A DNA stretch of 64,000 bases from Streptomyces maremycinicus (GCF_001184025.1 NZ_BBYG01000009.1:560052-624051), one strand, 5' to 3'; shown: positions 16,739-27,019, numbered from the stretch's first letter. A program made the numbers and translations. The notes: a model not told the origin generated them from the sequence alone.

Positions 16739-17605
16739 TTATCCCTTCACGGCGCCCGCGGTCAGCCCCGCGGCCATCTTGCGCTGGACGAGGAGGAACA
16801 GGGCGACGATCGGTAGGGCCATCATGGTGGCGCCGGCCATCATCGGGGCGTACTCGGTGCCGTGCTTGGTGGAGAAGTTGCTGAGCCAGACGGTGGCCGT
16901 CTGGTTCTTCTGGCTGAGCAGCATCAGGGCGTAGAGGTACTCGTTCCATGCCTGGATGAAGGCGTAGACCGAGGTGGCGACCATGCCCGGGGCCAGCAGG
17001 GGGAAGACCACCCGGACGAAGGCCCCGGTGCGGGAGCAGCCGTCGACCATCGCGGCCTCCTCCAGCTCCTTCGGGATGTTGACGATGAAGCCGCGCAGCG
17101 TCCACACCGTGAAGGGGAGGATGAAGGTCAGATACGTGATGATCAGGCCCGACAGCTTGTCGTACTGGTTCAGGTCGTTCAGGAGCAGGAAGACCGGGAT
17201 GATCATGGCGACGAGCGGGACCATCTGGACGGCCAGGATGCCCACGATCACGACCTTGCGGCCGCGGAAGGCGAACCGGGAGATGGCCAGGGCGGCCAGC
17301 ATGCCGACGACGACGCCGATCGCGACGACCGCCAGGGAGACGAGCAGGCTGCGGCCCACCGGACCCCAGAAGTCGGCGATGTGCAGCGCGCGGCTGAAGT
17401 TGTCGAGGGTGAGTCCGGTCGGCAGCACGCTCGGGTCCGGGTCGATGGCGTCCTTCGCCGGCTTGAACGCGGTGTTCAGCATCCAGTAGACGGGGAAGCC
17501 CGCGACGGCGAAGACGAGCAGGCCGAGGAGGTTCCAGCCGGACTTCGACCTGCGGCGCCCGGAGCGGCTGCCCGCCCGGCTCGCCTCGGAGGCAACGGCG
17601 CTCAT
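16739..17605 (-). CDS. dasC: Chitobiose ABC transporter permease DasC
   Basis: 288 residues with six membrane helices; a binding-protein-dependent sugar permease of the MalG type. The inner-membrane EAA loop is visible as 'IPKELEEAAMVDGCSRTGAF', where the ATPase docks. The N-terminal 25 residues are Ser/Arg-rich and cytosolic. The ATG at 17605 overlaps the dasB stop by 4 bp (ATGA). No ATPase gene is present; the shared ATPase MsiK is known to power this transporter in Streptomyces. Confidence 0.93.
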   Translation of the reverse strand: MSAVASEASRAGSRSGRRRSKSGWNLLGLLVFAVAGFPVYWMLNTAFKPAKDAIDPDPSVLPTGLTLDNFSRALHIADFWGPVGRSLLVSLAVVAIGVVVGMLAALAISRFAFRGRKVVIVGILAVQMVPLVAMIIPVFLLLNDLNQYDKLSGLIITYLTFILPFTVWTLRGFIVNIPKELEEAAMVDGCSRTGAFVRVVFPLLAPGMVATSVYAFIQAWNEYLYALMLLSQKNQTATVWLSNFSTKHGTEYAPMMAGATMMALPIVALFLLVQRKMAAGLTAGAVKG

Positions 17606-18588
17606 TCGACCTCTCCGATCTTCAGCATCTGGCGCATGTAGACGGCGACCACCCCGAGCAGCAGCAGCACGGTGATCAGGGCGATCGCCGAGCCCTGGCC
17701 GTAGTCGTTGACGACGAAGGCCCGGTCGTAGGAGTAGGTCGTCAGGATCTGGAACTCGGCTTCCGGGTGTCCGTTGCGCATGACGAAGACCTGGGGGAAG
17801 ACGCCCATGTCCCAGATGACCGACAGGGTCGTGAGCATCACGATGATCGGCTTGAGGATGGGCAGGGTGACGTACCGGAAGACGCCCCAGGCGCCCGCGC
17901 CGTCGAGGCGGGCGGCCTCCTCCAGTTCGGCCGGGACCTGGGTCAGGCCGGCGCTGAGGGTGATGACCACGAAGGGCACGGCGCCCCAGACGACCAGGAG
18001 CATGATGACCGCCAGCCCCTGCGGTCCGCTGGCGAACCAGTTGTGGCCGATCAGTTCGACGCCCGGCAGCCTGCTCAGGACCGCGTTGAGGATGCCGTAG
18101 TCGGCGTCGAACAGCCACTTGAAGACGGTGGTGGCGACGATGACCGGCATTCCCCAGCTGGCCACGAGCGCGATGTTGACGAGGGTCTTCACCCAGCCGG
18201 AGACCCGCTGGAGGAGCAGCGCGATCAGCATGCCGATGACCATCGTGAGGATCACGCAGCCGGCCGCGAAGACGATCGTGCGGAGGACGACCTGCCAGAA
18301 CTCGCCGTCCTCCAGCACACCCGTGAAGTTGTCGATGCCGACGGACTCGGCCGGCTGGAAGCCCCACAGCTGGGACTGCCCGAACTTCTGGAAGGAGAGG
18401 GTGACCAGCCGGACCAGCGGATAGCCCATCACCAGGGCGAGCACAAGCAGGCAGGGGGCGAGGAGCAGCCAGGGGGTCGCGGCCCCGCCGGACCTCCGGC
18501 CGCCGCGTGGTCTTGGCACCACGGGTGGTGGTGGCGGTGACTGCCGCGTCGGCGGCACTTTGGCAGTGGTCGTGTCTGCGGCACTCAT
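17602..18588 (-). CDS. dasB: Chitobiose ABC transporter permease DasB
   Basis: 328 residues, a MalF-type permease with six membrane helices after a 35-residue Thr/Pro-rich cytosolic N-terminus. The EAA loop reads 'VPAELEEAARLDGAGAWGVF'. It pairs with DasC to form the channel. It begins about 120 bp after dasA, past a long inverted repeat that could make its expression lower than that of the binding protein. Confidence 0.93.
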   Translation of the reverse strand: MSAADTTTAKVPPTRQSPPPPPVVPRPRGGRRSGGAATPWLLLAPCLLVLALVMGYPLVRLVTLSFQKFGQSQLWGFQPAESVGIDNFTGVLEDGEFWQVVLRTIVFAAGCVILTMVIGMLIALLLQRVSGWVKTLVNIALVASWGMPVIVATTVFKWLFDADYGILNAVLSRLPGVELIGHNWFASGPQGLAVIMLLVVWGAVPFVVITLSAGLTQVPAELEEAARLDGAGAWGVFRYVTLPILKPIIVMLTTLSVIWDMGVFPQVFVMRNGHPEAEFQILTTYSYDRAFVVNDYGQGSAIALITVLLLLGVVAVYMRQMLKIGEVE

Positions 18589-18653
18589 CCGCGCGCTCCT
18601 CAGCGGTCCCTCGGGTCGTACGAAGGCGAAGCCCCGTACGGGTCGTACGGGAG

Positions 18654-18700
18654 GCAGGGCCCCGCCCCGATGAAGCTCTCCGGGGTCGACGGGGCCCTGC
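18654..18700 (-). terminator. Inverted repeat between dasA and dasB
   Basis: GCAGGGCCCCG (18654-18664) pairs with CGGGGCCCTGC (18690-18700) across a 25-nt loop, just after the dasA stop. It could attenuate transcription into dasBC or protect the dasA 3' end, as in other sugar-ABC operons. The role is inferred. Confidence 0.6.
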
Positions 18701-18707
18701 CCTCAGG

Positions 18708-19988
18708 TCACTTGTTGTTGATGACCTTGTCGATCGCGGCGTCCGCGTCCTTCGCGGCGGCCTCGACCGTCTTCTTGCCGGTGCCGATGCTCTGGAGCAT
18801 GGTCTGGAGCACCTGGGCCTTCTCGACCTGGCCCCAGCCCGGAGCCATCGGGACGAACCAGTTGGACTCGGCCGCGGTGGCCGGGACCGCGGTGGCCGGG
18901 TCGCTCTTGAGGGTCGCGAGGTCGGTCTTGTTGTTGGGCAGGTTGCCCTTGGCGATCAGACCCTTCTGGCCGGACGGGCCGGTGAAGGCGTTGATCCACT
19001 CGGCGGCGAGGGCCTGCGCGTCCGACTTCACCGGGACGGCGAGGTCGGAGCCGCCCAGGAAGACGGGCAGGTTCTTGCCGGACGGGCCGGGCATCACGAA
19101 GTTCTCGACGTTGTTGGCGAGCTTGCCGGTCTTGTCGTTCTCCTTCGCCGCGGCGGTCGCGCCCTCCCAGGCGGGGGCGAAGATCATGCCGGACTTGCCC
19201 TGACCGTAGACGATGTAACGGTCGGACTCGTCCTTGGTCTTGTCGCCGTGCATGTACTTGTCGAGGACGTTCTTGAACTCGTTGAGGCCCTTGAGCGACT
19301 CGGGCGAGGACAGGTTGGCCTTCCACTGGCCGCCGTCCTCCTTGGCGATCGAGCCGCCGGCGTCGTACACGAAGGACATGGCCGCGTACCAGTCACGGGA
19401 GGGCTGGTACCAGGCGGAGAACTTGTCGCCCTCCTTCTTCTGGACCTTGTCCAGGGCGGCGGTCAGCTCGGCGTACGTCTTCGGCGTGGTCTTGACGCCC
19501 GCCGAGGCGAAGAGGTCCTTGCGCCAGTTGGCGACCCGGCCGCCCGCGTAGTACGGCACGCCGTAGGTCTTGCCGTCGTAGGTCACCGAGGCCTTGAGGC
19601 CGTCGAGCCAGGCGGAGGAGTTGTCGAACTTGGCGGTGTCGAGGGGGGCGAAGGCACCCTTGACCATGTAACCGAGCATCTCGGTGTTGCCCATCTCGAC
19701 GACGTCGGGGGCCTTGTCGGTGGCGAGAACGGCGTCGAGCTTGGCGTTCTTGTCCGGCCAGCCGTAGTACTCGTGGTTGATCTTGACGCCGGGGTGCGCC
19801 TTCTGCACCGCCGCGTCGGCGGCCTTCACGAGCTCGGGCCAGTTGTTCTGCGCGTCGACGGTGAGCCAGACCGTCAGCTCCTTGGCTTCGGTGCCCTTCG
19901 AGTCCCCGCTGCCACTGTCGTCCCCGCACGCCGCGATGGAGACCATCATGCCCGCGATACCGATCGCGGCTATCAGCTTGCGCTTCAC
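18708..19988 (-). CDS. dasA: Chitobiose-binding lipoprotein DasA
   Basis: 426 residues, an extracellular solute-binding protein (family 1, cluster B). The N-terminus is a lipoprotein signal: basic 'VKRK', a hydrophobic stretch and lipobox S-I-A-A-C with the lipidated Cys at residue 21. The mature part follows with the motif 'ELTVWLTVDAQNNWPELV'. It captures N,N'-diacetylchitobiose for DasBC. The GTG at 19988 follows GAGGAGGATGGC. Two dre operators lie 60-100 bp upstream, so DasR controls it directly. Confidence 0.95.
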   Translation of the reverse strand: MKRKLIAAIGIAGMMVSIAACGDDSGSGDSKGTEAKELTVWLTVDAQNNWPELVKAADAAVQKAHPGVKINHEYYGWPDKNAKLDAVLATDKAPDVVEMGNTEMLGYMVKGAFAPLDTAKFDNSSAWLDGLKASVTYDGKTYGVPYYAGGRVANWRKDLFASAGVKTTPKTYAELTAALDKVQKKEGDKFSAWYQPSRDWYAAMSFVYDAGGSIAKEDGGQWKANLSSPESLKGLNEFKNVLDKYMHGDKTKDESDRYIVYGQGKSGMIFAPAWEGATAAAKENDKTGKLANNVENFVMPGPSGKNLPVFLGGSDLAVPVKSDAQALAAEWINAFTGPSGQKGLIAKGNLPNNKTDLATLKSDPATAVPATAAESNWFVPMAPGWGQVEKAQVLQTMLQSIGTGKKTVEAAAKDADAAIDKVINNK

Positions 19989-20047
19989 GCCATCCTCCTC
20001 AGGGATGCCACACCCCCCGCCCACGGGCCGGGACCTCGATCTGGACC

Positions 20048-20063
20048 AATGGTGTAGACCAGT
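20048..20063. promoter_or_regulatory. dre DasR operator 1 (dasA-proximal)
   Basis: AATGGTGTAGACCAGT matches the dre core TGGTCTAGACCA with a single mismatch; 60 bp upstream of dasA. Confidence 0.85.
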
Positions 20064-20071
20064 GCGCAGAG

Positions 20072-20087
20072 CTTGGCTCAGACCAAT
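20072..20087. promoter_or_regulatory. dre-like DasR operator 2 (dasA)
   Basis: CTTGGCTCAGACCAAT matches the dre core with two mismatches. It starts 24 bp from operator 1, a little over two helical turns, suggesting paired binding. Confidence 0.7.
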
Positions 20088-20205
20088 AAGCCTGTCAAGG
20101 GTGGCCGAACCCCCTCCGAACAGCCGTTATGGGACCTACATATGCAGGAACCTTTAAGTAAGAAGCCCTCGAAAACCCGAACGCCGGAGGGCCTCGCTCC
20201 GGTAG

Positions 20206-21126
<921 letters not shown>

Positions 21127-21180
21127 AGGGTCTGTGGAGGGTCTTCCGCTCGGCTTATCCGTCACTTACATTGCCTGCGC

Positions 21181-21194
21181 ATTACACCTGTAAT
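21181..21194. promoter_or_regulatory. Small palindrome before the DUF3311/symporter operon
   Basis: ATTACACCTGTAAT is a perfect inverted repeat (ATTAC-N4-GTAAT) in an AT-rich patch 35 bp before the DUF3311 gene. It is a plausible operator or promoter element for the two-gene transport operon. The regulator is unknown, and it does not resemble dre. Confidence 0.45.
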
Positions 21195-21228
21195 CAAGGC
21201 GATCAGAGTGAGGGGACGGGAGCCGCCG

Positions 21229-21504
21229 ATGTCCGACGAACGAACGAGGGAACCGGTGGTGACGCCTGCGCGCGTCGCCATCGGCCTCTGTCTGATCGCG
21301 CCCTTCGTGGCGATGCTGTGGGTGGGTTCGTACGCGAAGGTCGATCCGGCGTTCATAGGGATCCCCTTCTTCTACTGGTACCAGATGCTGTGGGTGCCGC
21401 TCTCCGCCGTGCTCACCGTGACCGCGTACAAGCTGTGGCAGCGTGACCAGCGCGGCCGCGCCGGCTCCTCGTCCGCTTCCGCGAAGGGCGGTGCGTCGGA
21501 GTGA
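21229..21504 (+). CDS. DUF3311 small membrane protein
   Basis: 91 residues with two membrane helices ('ARVAIGLCLIAPFVAMLWVG' and 'FFYWYQMLWVPLSAVLTVTA'). This DUF3311 layout is typically encoded just before an SSS-family symporter, as here, and is probably an accessory subunit. ATG 21229 is preceded by GGGACGGGAG; a GTG at 21208 is an alternative. The stop overlaps the next start by 4 bp. Confidence 0.85.
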   Translation: MSDERTREPVVTPARVAIGLCLIAPFVAMLWVGSYAKVDPAFIGIPFFYWYQMLWVPLSAVLTVTAYKLWQRDQRGRAGSSSASAKGGASE

Positions 21505-23129
21505 AGGACGGCGTGAACGGCGTCGCGCTCGCCGTCTTCATCTTCTTCTTCCTGGCCGTCACGGTCATGGGCTTCCTGGCCGCGCGCTGGCGCAAGGCCG
21601 AGAACGAGCACAGCCTCGACGAATGGGGCCTGGGCGGCCGCTCCTTCGGCACCTGGGTCACCTGGTTCCTGCTCGGCGGCGACCTGTACACCGCGTACAC
21701 GTTCGTCGCCGTACCCGCGGCGATCTACGCGGCGGGCGCGGCCGGCTTCTTCGCGGTGCCGTACACGATCCTGGTGTACCCGCTGATCTTCACGTTCCTG
21801 CCCCGCCTGTGGTCGGTGTCGCACAAGCACGGCTATGTGACGACCTCGGACTTCGTGCGCGGCCGGTTCGGCTCGAAGGGCCTGTCGCTGGCGGTCGCCG
21901 TCACCGGCATCCTGGCGACGATGCCGTACATCGCGCTCCAACTGGTCGGTATCCAGGCGGTGCTCGACGTGATGGGCGTCGGCGGCGGCGAGGACACCAA
22001 CTGGTTCGTGAAGGACCTGCCGCTGCTGATCGCCTTCGGCGTGCTGGCGGCCTACACCTACTCCTCGGGTCTGCGGGCGCCCGCGCTGATCGCGTTCGTG
22101 AAGGACACGCTGATCTACATCGTCATCGCGGTGGCGATCATCTACATCCCGATCAAGCTCGGCGGGTTCGACGACATCTTCGCCAAGGCGGGCGAGGCGT
22201 TCAGCCAGACCAACCCGGCGACGGGCAAGCCGCGCGGCGCGCTGGCACCGGCGGAACCCGGCCAGTGGACGTACGCCACGCTGGCCCTGGGCTCGGCGCT
22301 GGCGCTGTTCATGTACCCGCACTCGATCACCGCGACGCTGTCGTCCCGCAGCCGTGAGGTGATCCGCCGCAACACCACGATCCTGCCGCTGTACTCGCTG
22401 ATGCTGGGTCTGCTGGCGCTGCTGGGCTTCATGGCGATCGCGGCCGGGGTCAAGGTCACCAACGGCCAGCTGGCGATCCCGCAGCTGTTCGAGGACATGT
22501 TCCCGTCCTGGTTCGCGGGTGTGGCGTTCGCGGCGATCGGCATCGGCGCGCTCGTGCCCGCGGCCATCATGTCGATCGCGGCCGCGAATCTCTTCACCCG
22601 AAACATCTACAAGGACTTCATCAAACCGGACGCGACGCCCGCGCAGGAGACGAGGGTCTCCAAGCTGGTCTCGCTGCTGGTGAAGGTGGGCGCCCTGGTC
22701 TTCGTCCTCACCATGGACAAGACGGTGGCCATCAACTTCCAGCTGCTGGGCGGCATCTGGATCCTCCAGACGTTCCCGGCCCTGGTCGGCGGCCTGTTCA
22801 CCCGCTGGTTCCACCGTTGGGCGCTGCTCGCCGGCTGGGCGGTCGGCATGGTCTACGGCACGGTCGCCGCGTACGGCGTCGCGTCCCCGACCCAGGCGCA
22901 CTTCGGCGGCTCGTCGAAGGAGATCCCGGGCATCGGCGAGATCGGCTACATCGGTCTCACCGCGTTCGTGATCAACATCGTCGTCACGGTGGTGCTGACC
23001 TTCGTCCTGAGGGCGGCCAAGGCCCCCGACGGCATCGACGAGACGAAGCCGTCGGACTACACGGCGGACGCGGGCGACCCCGGCGTCGCGGTGGAACTGC
23101 CCCCGGCGACGGCGGGCGCGGGCCACTAG
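21501..23129 (+). CDS. Sodium:solute symporter (SSS family)
   Basis: 542 residues with about 13 membrane helices. Family signatures include 'WGLGGRSFGTWVTWFLLGGD', 'VTTSDFVRGRFGS' and 'GALVPAAIMSIAAANLFTRN'. It imports an organic solute with Na+. The substrate is not clear; the DUF3311 partner is typical of monocarboxylate or unknown-substrate members. GTG start 21501 within GTGA, coupled to the DUF3311 gene. Confidence 0.9.
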   Translation: MKDGVNGVALAVFIFFFLAVTVMGFLAARWRKAENEHSLDEWGLGGRSFGTWVTWFLLGGDLYTAYTFVAVPAAIYAAGAAGFFAVPYTILVYPLIFTFLPRLWSVSHKHGYVTTSDFVRGRFGSKGLSLAVAVTGILATMPYIALQLVGIQAVLDVMGVGGGEDTNWFVKDLPLLIAFGVLAAYTYSSGLRAPALIAFVKDTLIYIVIAVAIIYIPIKLGGFDDIFAKAGEAFSQTNPATGKPRGALAPAEPGQWTYATLALGSALALFMYPHSITATLSSRSREVIRRNTTILPLYSLMLGLLALLGFMAIAAGVKVTNGQLAIPQLFEDMFPSWFAGVAFAAIGIGALVPAAIMSIAAANLFTRNIYKDFIKPDATPAQETRVSKLVSLLVKVGALVFVLTMDKTVAINFQLLGGIWILQTFPALVGGLFTRWFHRWALLAGWAVGMVYGTVAAYGVASPTQAHFGGSSKEIPGIGEIGYIGLTAFVINIVVTVVLTFVLRAAKAPDGIDETKPSDYTADAGDPGVAVELPPATAGAGH

Positions 23130-23142
23130 CGCCCGTCCGAAC

Positions 23143-23227
23143 GCGCGGATCACCGGGCCGCGCGGATCACCGGGCCGCGCGGATCACCGGGCCGCGCGGG
23201 CCATCGGGGCGCGCGGGCCATCGGGGC
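23143..23227. repeat. 17-bp tandem repeats between convergent genes
   Basis: Three exact copies of GCGCGGATCACCGGGCC run head to tail (23143-23193), followed by about two copies of a related 16-bp unit GCGCGGGCCATCGGGG. They fill the gap between the symporter stop and the NTPase stop. Each unit carries a CCGCGCGG palindrome at its junction. Confidence 0.85.
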
Positions 23228-23259
23228 GGGACCGGGCGCGGGACGGGTGCGGGACGGGT

Positions 23260-26200
23260 CTAGTCCCGCGTCCGTCTGGCCATCGTGGCCCAGAAGCGGT
23301 CCAGTTCGCGCACCCGCATGCCGACCCAGCGCGGGGTCTTCCTGCGCAGCCCCCGGGGCAGCCGGCGCCGGACGCCGCCGGGCAGCAGGGCCTGCTGCTG
23401 ACGGCAGAACGGCTCGCGGATCTCTCCCCGGGGCAGGCCGCCCCGGGGAGGGTAGGGGCACAGCTGGAACTTGCAGCCGGGCAGACAGGTCGAGCCCGGT
23501 GCGGGCGGGGTGGACGTGCCGATGCGCAGTCCGGGCCGCAGTGGCTCCCGGTCCGTGCGGATGCACGGCGGCAACGACATCCCGGGCTGCTCCACGCGGG
23601 CCAGGCGCTCCTCGACCTCGTCCGGGTGCCCGTCCCGTTCGATGAGGTTCAGCATCACGAGCACGTCGGCGACGAGACGCTGGGCGCGCGGGTCGAGGGT
23701 GCTCCAGCCGACCGACGGGGGAATCCACAGGCTGTGCTTGCGGTACACCCCCGTGCTCCCCGCGCGGGCGCCGATGTTGTCGGCGACGCCCTTCTCGTCG
23801 ATCCACAGGAACCGCTCGGGCTGCCCGGTCTCCAGGGCGAGGGCGACCAGGTCGCCGGCCTCGGCTACGAACGGATGCAGGCACCGCCGGGCCGGTTCGC
23901 CGTCCGGCCGGCCCGGCGCCGCGTTCACCGTGCCGGCCATCGCCAGCCACCGCTTCACCGTCTCCACGGCGGTGGCCCCGCCGAACCGCTGGACCGGCTG
24001 GTGCCCGTCGGACCGGCCGCCGCCGGCGTCCGGGAGTTCCCACAGGCACAGGGCCTGGAGCAGGCTGAGCTGCGCGTACCAGCAGCGTGACTGGCGGAGC
24101 ACGGTCTCCGCCTGACGGATCAGGTCGGTGCGGCCTCCCAGGTGGGTGCGCGGGTGCCGATGGCGCCGGTTGGCCGCGTACTTGAAGCCCTGGGCCAGCG
24201 CGGCCTCCAGGGCGAGCGGCAGATCGGGGGCGCCGCCGGTGAACTCCGGGTCGAGGTGACGCAGCCACTTGGTGAGGCGTTCCCGGGCCTCGTCGCGATG
24301 GGCCTCGTCGACGGAGCCCAGGAGCATCGGGAGCATCCAGGCCCGCATCACGAACTCCCGGAAGAGAGCGACCCGGCGCTCCCGGTAGCGCCGGTTCAGT
24401 TCCCTGCGCTCCTCCTGGAGCCGCCCGATGTCCTCGGCCGAGGCGCCCCCTTGTGCCATACGGTCCGCGTGCGCCTGCCCCATCCGCGCGGACCACGCCT
24501 CGTACTCCCGCCTCTTCCAGGCTCTGAGTTCGTCCAGCCGGTCGTTGTACTCGTTCACGGGGTCGCTGTTCAGGCCGACCCGCTCGCGGATGACGGCGAA
24601 CGCCGCGTTGCCGCCCGCGCCGAACTCCTGGGCGACCACCAGGCGGATGGAGTAGGAGGGTTCCTGGATCCCCAGCCGGAAGAACTCCCAGTACAGCGGG
24701 GTGGTGTCGATCCGGTCGGAGACCTTCCGCAGGGCGGCGCCCAGTTGTCTGAGCACTCTGCGCTTGGCGTCCCGCAGGGTGCGCCGGTCCCCCTTGATCC
24801 CGGCCCAGTGCTCCCGCACCGCGGTGACGATCGCGCTCAGCTCGCCCGGGTCGTCCTCGGCGCTCTCGATCTCCAGGGCGGCCGCGTACAGGTCCAGGGC
24901 CTTGGGGTCGTCGGTGCGGCGGCCCGCGGCGGCGCACAGCCGGTGGGCGAGCGGGCGTCCCCGCACAGGTGTCTGCCGCAGCAGTTCCGCGATCTCCTTG
25001 CGCAGCTCGGCCCGCACGCCGTGTCCCCGGGACGGGTCGTGCGCCGCCCTGTGGCGGGACAACAGGACGAGGGCGATGAGCAGTTCGCGGCTGGGGCCGG
25101 GCGGCTGGAGCGCCTGCTCGGCCAGGTCCCCGGCGCCGCGCTCCCCGAGGTGGTTCAGCAGACGGCATCCGAAGTAGGCCTGGATGATGCTGTGCGGGAA
25201 GCGGACCCGGTGCTCGAAGCCCTCCACCAGTCTGAGCTTGCCCGCGCGGGCCGCGAAGCGGGCGAGGACGGCATGGCACTGGTCCATGTTGCCCTCGCGC
25301 AGCCGCCTGCTCTCCGCCTCGCCGAGCCGCTCGCACAGCGCGTCCCAGATCCGGCGCCGGTGCCAGTCGGAGAGAGTGGTCCCGCGTCTGCCGTACCGGT
25401 CGAAGCCGTGGCCGGCCCACGCGTGCTCGGCCCGTGCCCGTGCCCGCCGCCCCGGACCGGGGTGCAGGACGTCCGGGTCGAGGAGCTCCGCGAAGCCGAC
25501 CTCCAGCTTGTCCTGGAGCAGTCCGACACAGGCCAGGGCCGAGACCACTTCGAGCGTGTCACGGCGCTCCTGCGGGGTCAGCGCCACGTCCTCGCGCAGC
25601 CGGCCCTCGCACAGCGCCTCGGCCCAGGTCTCCAGCAGCCACAGGCGCAGGGTGGCGCGGTCGCGGCTGCGGGTGTTCATGTGCCGCGGATCGTCGTCCG
25701 GACGGTCGTGCTCCAGGATTCCCCGCCGGTGGAGTTCGCGGGCGATCTGGAGGTAGATCGGCGACTCGGTCACCTCCGCCGTCTCCACGATCCAGTCCAC
25801 CCGGCGTTCGTCGGTCTCCGGTACGTCCGCCTCGATGAAGCGCAGCGCCTCCTCCTCGCTGAGCGGTTCCAGCACCACGATCGCTGCGGAGGTGGCCTCC
25901 AGCGGGCTGTGCGGCCGGGAGGCGATGACCAGGGGCAGCTTCTCCTCGTGGGCGCGCTCGATGGCCCGGCGGATGACGTTGTCCCGGTTGTGCTGCCGGC
26001 CGTCGCCGTCGTCGAGCAGGGCCTCCTCCAGGCCGTCGGCGAGGACGACCGGCTTGTCGTCGGCGAGGAGTTGCTGCCACACCCGGTCGGTCTTGCTGCG
26101 CGCCAGGATGCCCTTGGGCGCCTCCTGGGCGAAGCGCTGCCTCGCCAGGCGTTCGAAGTTCAGGTCGGAGCCGTCCGCCGCGTCCCGCAGTCTGACCGGC

Positions 26201-26841
26201 ACCGGTACGGCGTGCTGACGGGCCAGCAGTTCGGTGAGCCGTACGAGGACGGCGGTCTTCCCCGCTCCGACGCCGCCGACGAGCAGATAGGGCCGCCGGG
26301 TGTCGCGTTCGCGCAGCCGCTCGGCGAGGACCTGGGCGATGTCCTCGCGGCCGACGATCTCGGCGGTGTCGTACCCGGCGGTGGGCACCAGCCGGCGCGG
26401 ATCCCGCAGTGCCTTGGTGAGGTAACGCCGTTTGGTCCAGCGGTACCACCAGAACAAGAAGAGCGTGGCGGCGATCGAGGCGGCGAGGACGGGGCCGAGG
26501 AACTTGAAGACGGTGTCGAACCCGATGTTGCCCTGCCGCCACTGCTCGAACCTGGTCGTCTCCTGCGTGATGACGATGTACAGGCCCTCCCCGACCCAGG
26601 CGAGCAGTGCCAGGACGGCGACCAGCCAGATCGCCCTGGTGACGTTGGCGTAGGAGACACACCGGCGCCACTTCTTGGGTCGGGTGACACCGCGGCGGGC
26701 CTCCAGACGGATCGTCAGGGAGTGCCAGCGGCCGAGGAGTCCGTGTCCGACCCGGTGCCCCGCCCGTCGGAAGACCAGTGTGGCCATCGGCGCGTCGCGC
26801 GGTCGCTCCTTGCCGGGGGGATGGCGGACGACCCTCGTCAT
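23260..26841 (-). CDS. Large membrane-anchored STAND/NACHT-like NTPase
   Basis: 1193 residues. Two membrane helices (about 71-91 and 113-132) are followed by a P-loop NTPase: Walker A 'LLVGGVGAGKTAVLV' (about 187-200), a Walker-B-like 'PVVLADGLEEALL' and a sensor-like 'LPLVIASRPHS'. This suits the signal-transduction (STAND/NACHT-like) class. A long helical region follows. The C-terminus bears a Cys cluster 'TCLPGCKFQLCPYPP' plus 'EPFCRQQQ', possibly a metal or Fe-S site. ATG 26841 follows AAGGAG. The function is unknown; sensing at the membrane is an inference. It is flanked by a tandem repeat downstream and a decayed acetyltransferase upstream, unlike its conserved surroundings. Confidence 0.75.
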   Translation of the reverse strand: MTRVVRHPPGKERPRDAPMATLVFRRAGHRVGHGLLGRWHSLTIRLEARRGVTRPKKWRRCVSYANVTRAIWLVAVLALLAWVGEGLYIVITQETTRFEQWRQGNIGFDTVFKFLGPVLAASIAATLFLFWWYRWTKRRYLTKALRDPRRLVPTAGYDTAEIVGREDIAQVLAERLRERDTRRPYLLVGGVGAGKTAVLVRLTELLARQHAVPVPVRLRDAADGSDLNFERLARQRFAQEAPKGILARSKTDRVWQQLLADDKPVVLADGLEEALLDDGDGRQHNRDNVIRRAIERAHEEKLPLVIASRPHSPLEATSAAIVVLEPLSEEEALRFIEADVPETDERRVDWIVETAEVTESPIYLQIARELHRRGILEHDRPDDDPRHMNTRSRDRATLRLWLLETWAEALCEGRLREDVALTPQERRDTLEVVSALACVGLLQDKLEVGFAELLDPDVLHPGPGRRARARAEHAWAGHGFDRYGRRGTTLSDWHRRRIWDALCERLGEAESRRLREGNMDQCHAVLARFAARAGKLRLVEGFEHRVRFPHSIIQAYFGCRLLNHLGERGAGDLAEQALQPPGPSRELLIALVLLSRHRAAHDPSRGHGVRAELRKEIAELLRQTPVRGRPLAHRLCAAAGRRTDDPKALDLYAAALEIESAEDDPGELSAIVTAVREHWAGIKGDRRTLRDAKRRVLRQLGAALRKVSDRIDTTPLYWEFFRLGIQEPSYSIRLVVAQEFGAGGNAAFAVIRERVGLNSDPVNEYNDRLDELRAWKRREYEAWSARMGQAHADRMAQGGASAEDIGRLQEERRELNRRYRERRVALFREFVMRAWMLPMLLGSVDEAHRDEARERLTKWLRHLDPEFTGGAPDLPLALEAALAQGFKYAANRRHRHPRTHLGGRTDLIRQAETVLRQSRCWYAQLSLLQALCLWELPDAGGGRSDGHQPVQRFGGATAVETVKRWLAMAGTVNAAPGRPDGEPARRCLHPFVAEAGDLVALALETGQPERFLWIDEKGVADNIGARAGSTGVYRKHSLWIPPSVGWSTLDPRAQRLVADVLVMLNLIERDGHPDEVEERLARVEQPGMSLPPCIRTDREPLRPGLRIGTSTPPAPGSTCLPGCKFQLCPYPPRGGLPRGEIREPFCRQQQALLPGGVRRRLPRGLRRKTPRWVGMRVRELDRFWATMARRTRD

Positions 26842-27019
26842 GGCGTTCTCCTTGCGCGTTCCGGATAAGCGGTTCCCGGGACGGAGACTCGCGGAGCGGA
26901 GAGTTCGTACGGCGCCGACGCCTTCTTCCATGGAATCACTCCCGGCACGCTCCGCAACCCGGGCGTGCGGCACACACGGGGCCGTGGACCTCGTGACACG
27001 GCAGGCCGCGCCGGGCCCG

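Noticed and set aside
23143..23227. CRISPR array
   Set aside because: Units are 17 bp, contiguous and without unique spacers.
23150..25420. A long minus-strand frame overlapping the NTPase in another phase
   Set aside because: It is a GC-bias shadow; low-complexity Arg/Pro/Gly composition, while the NTPase frame has the P-loop and membrane helices.
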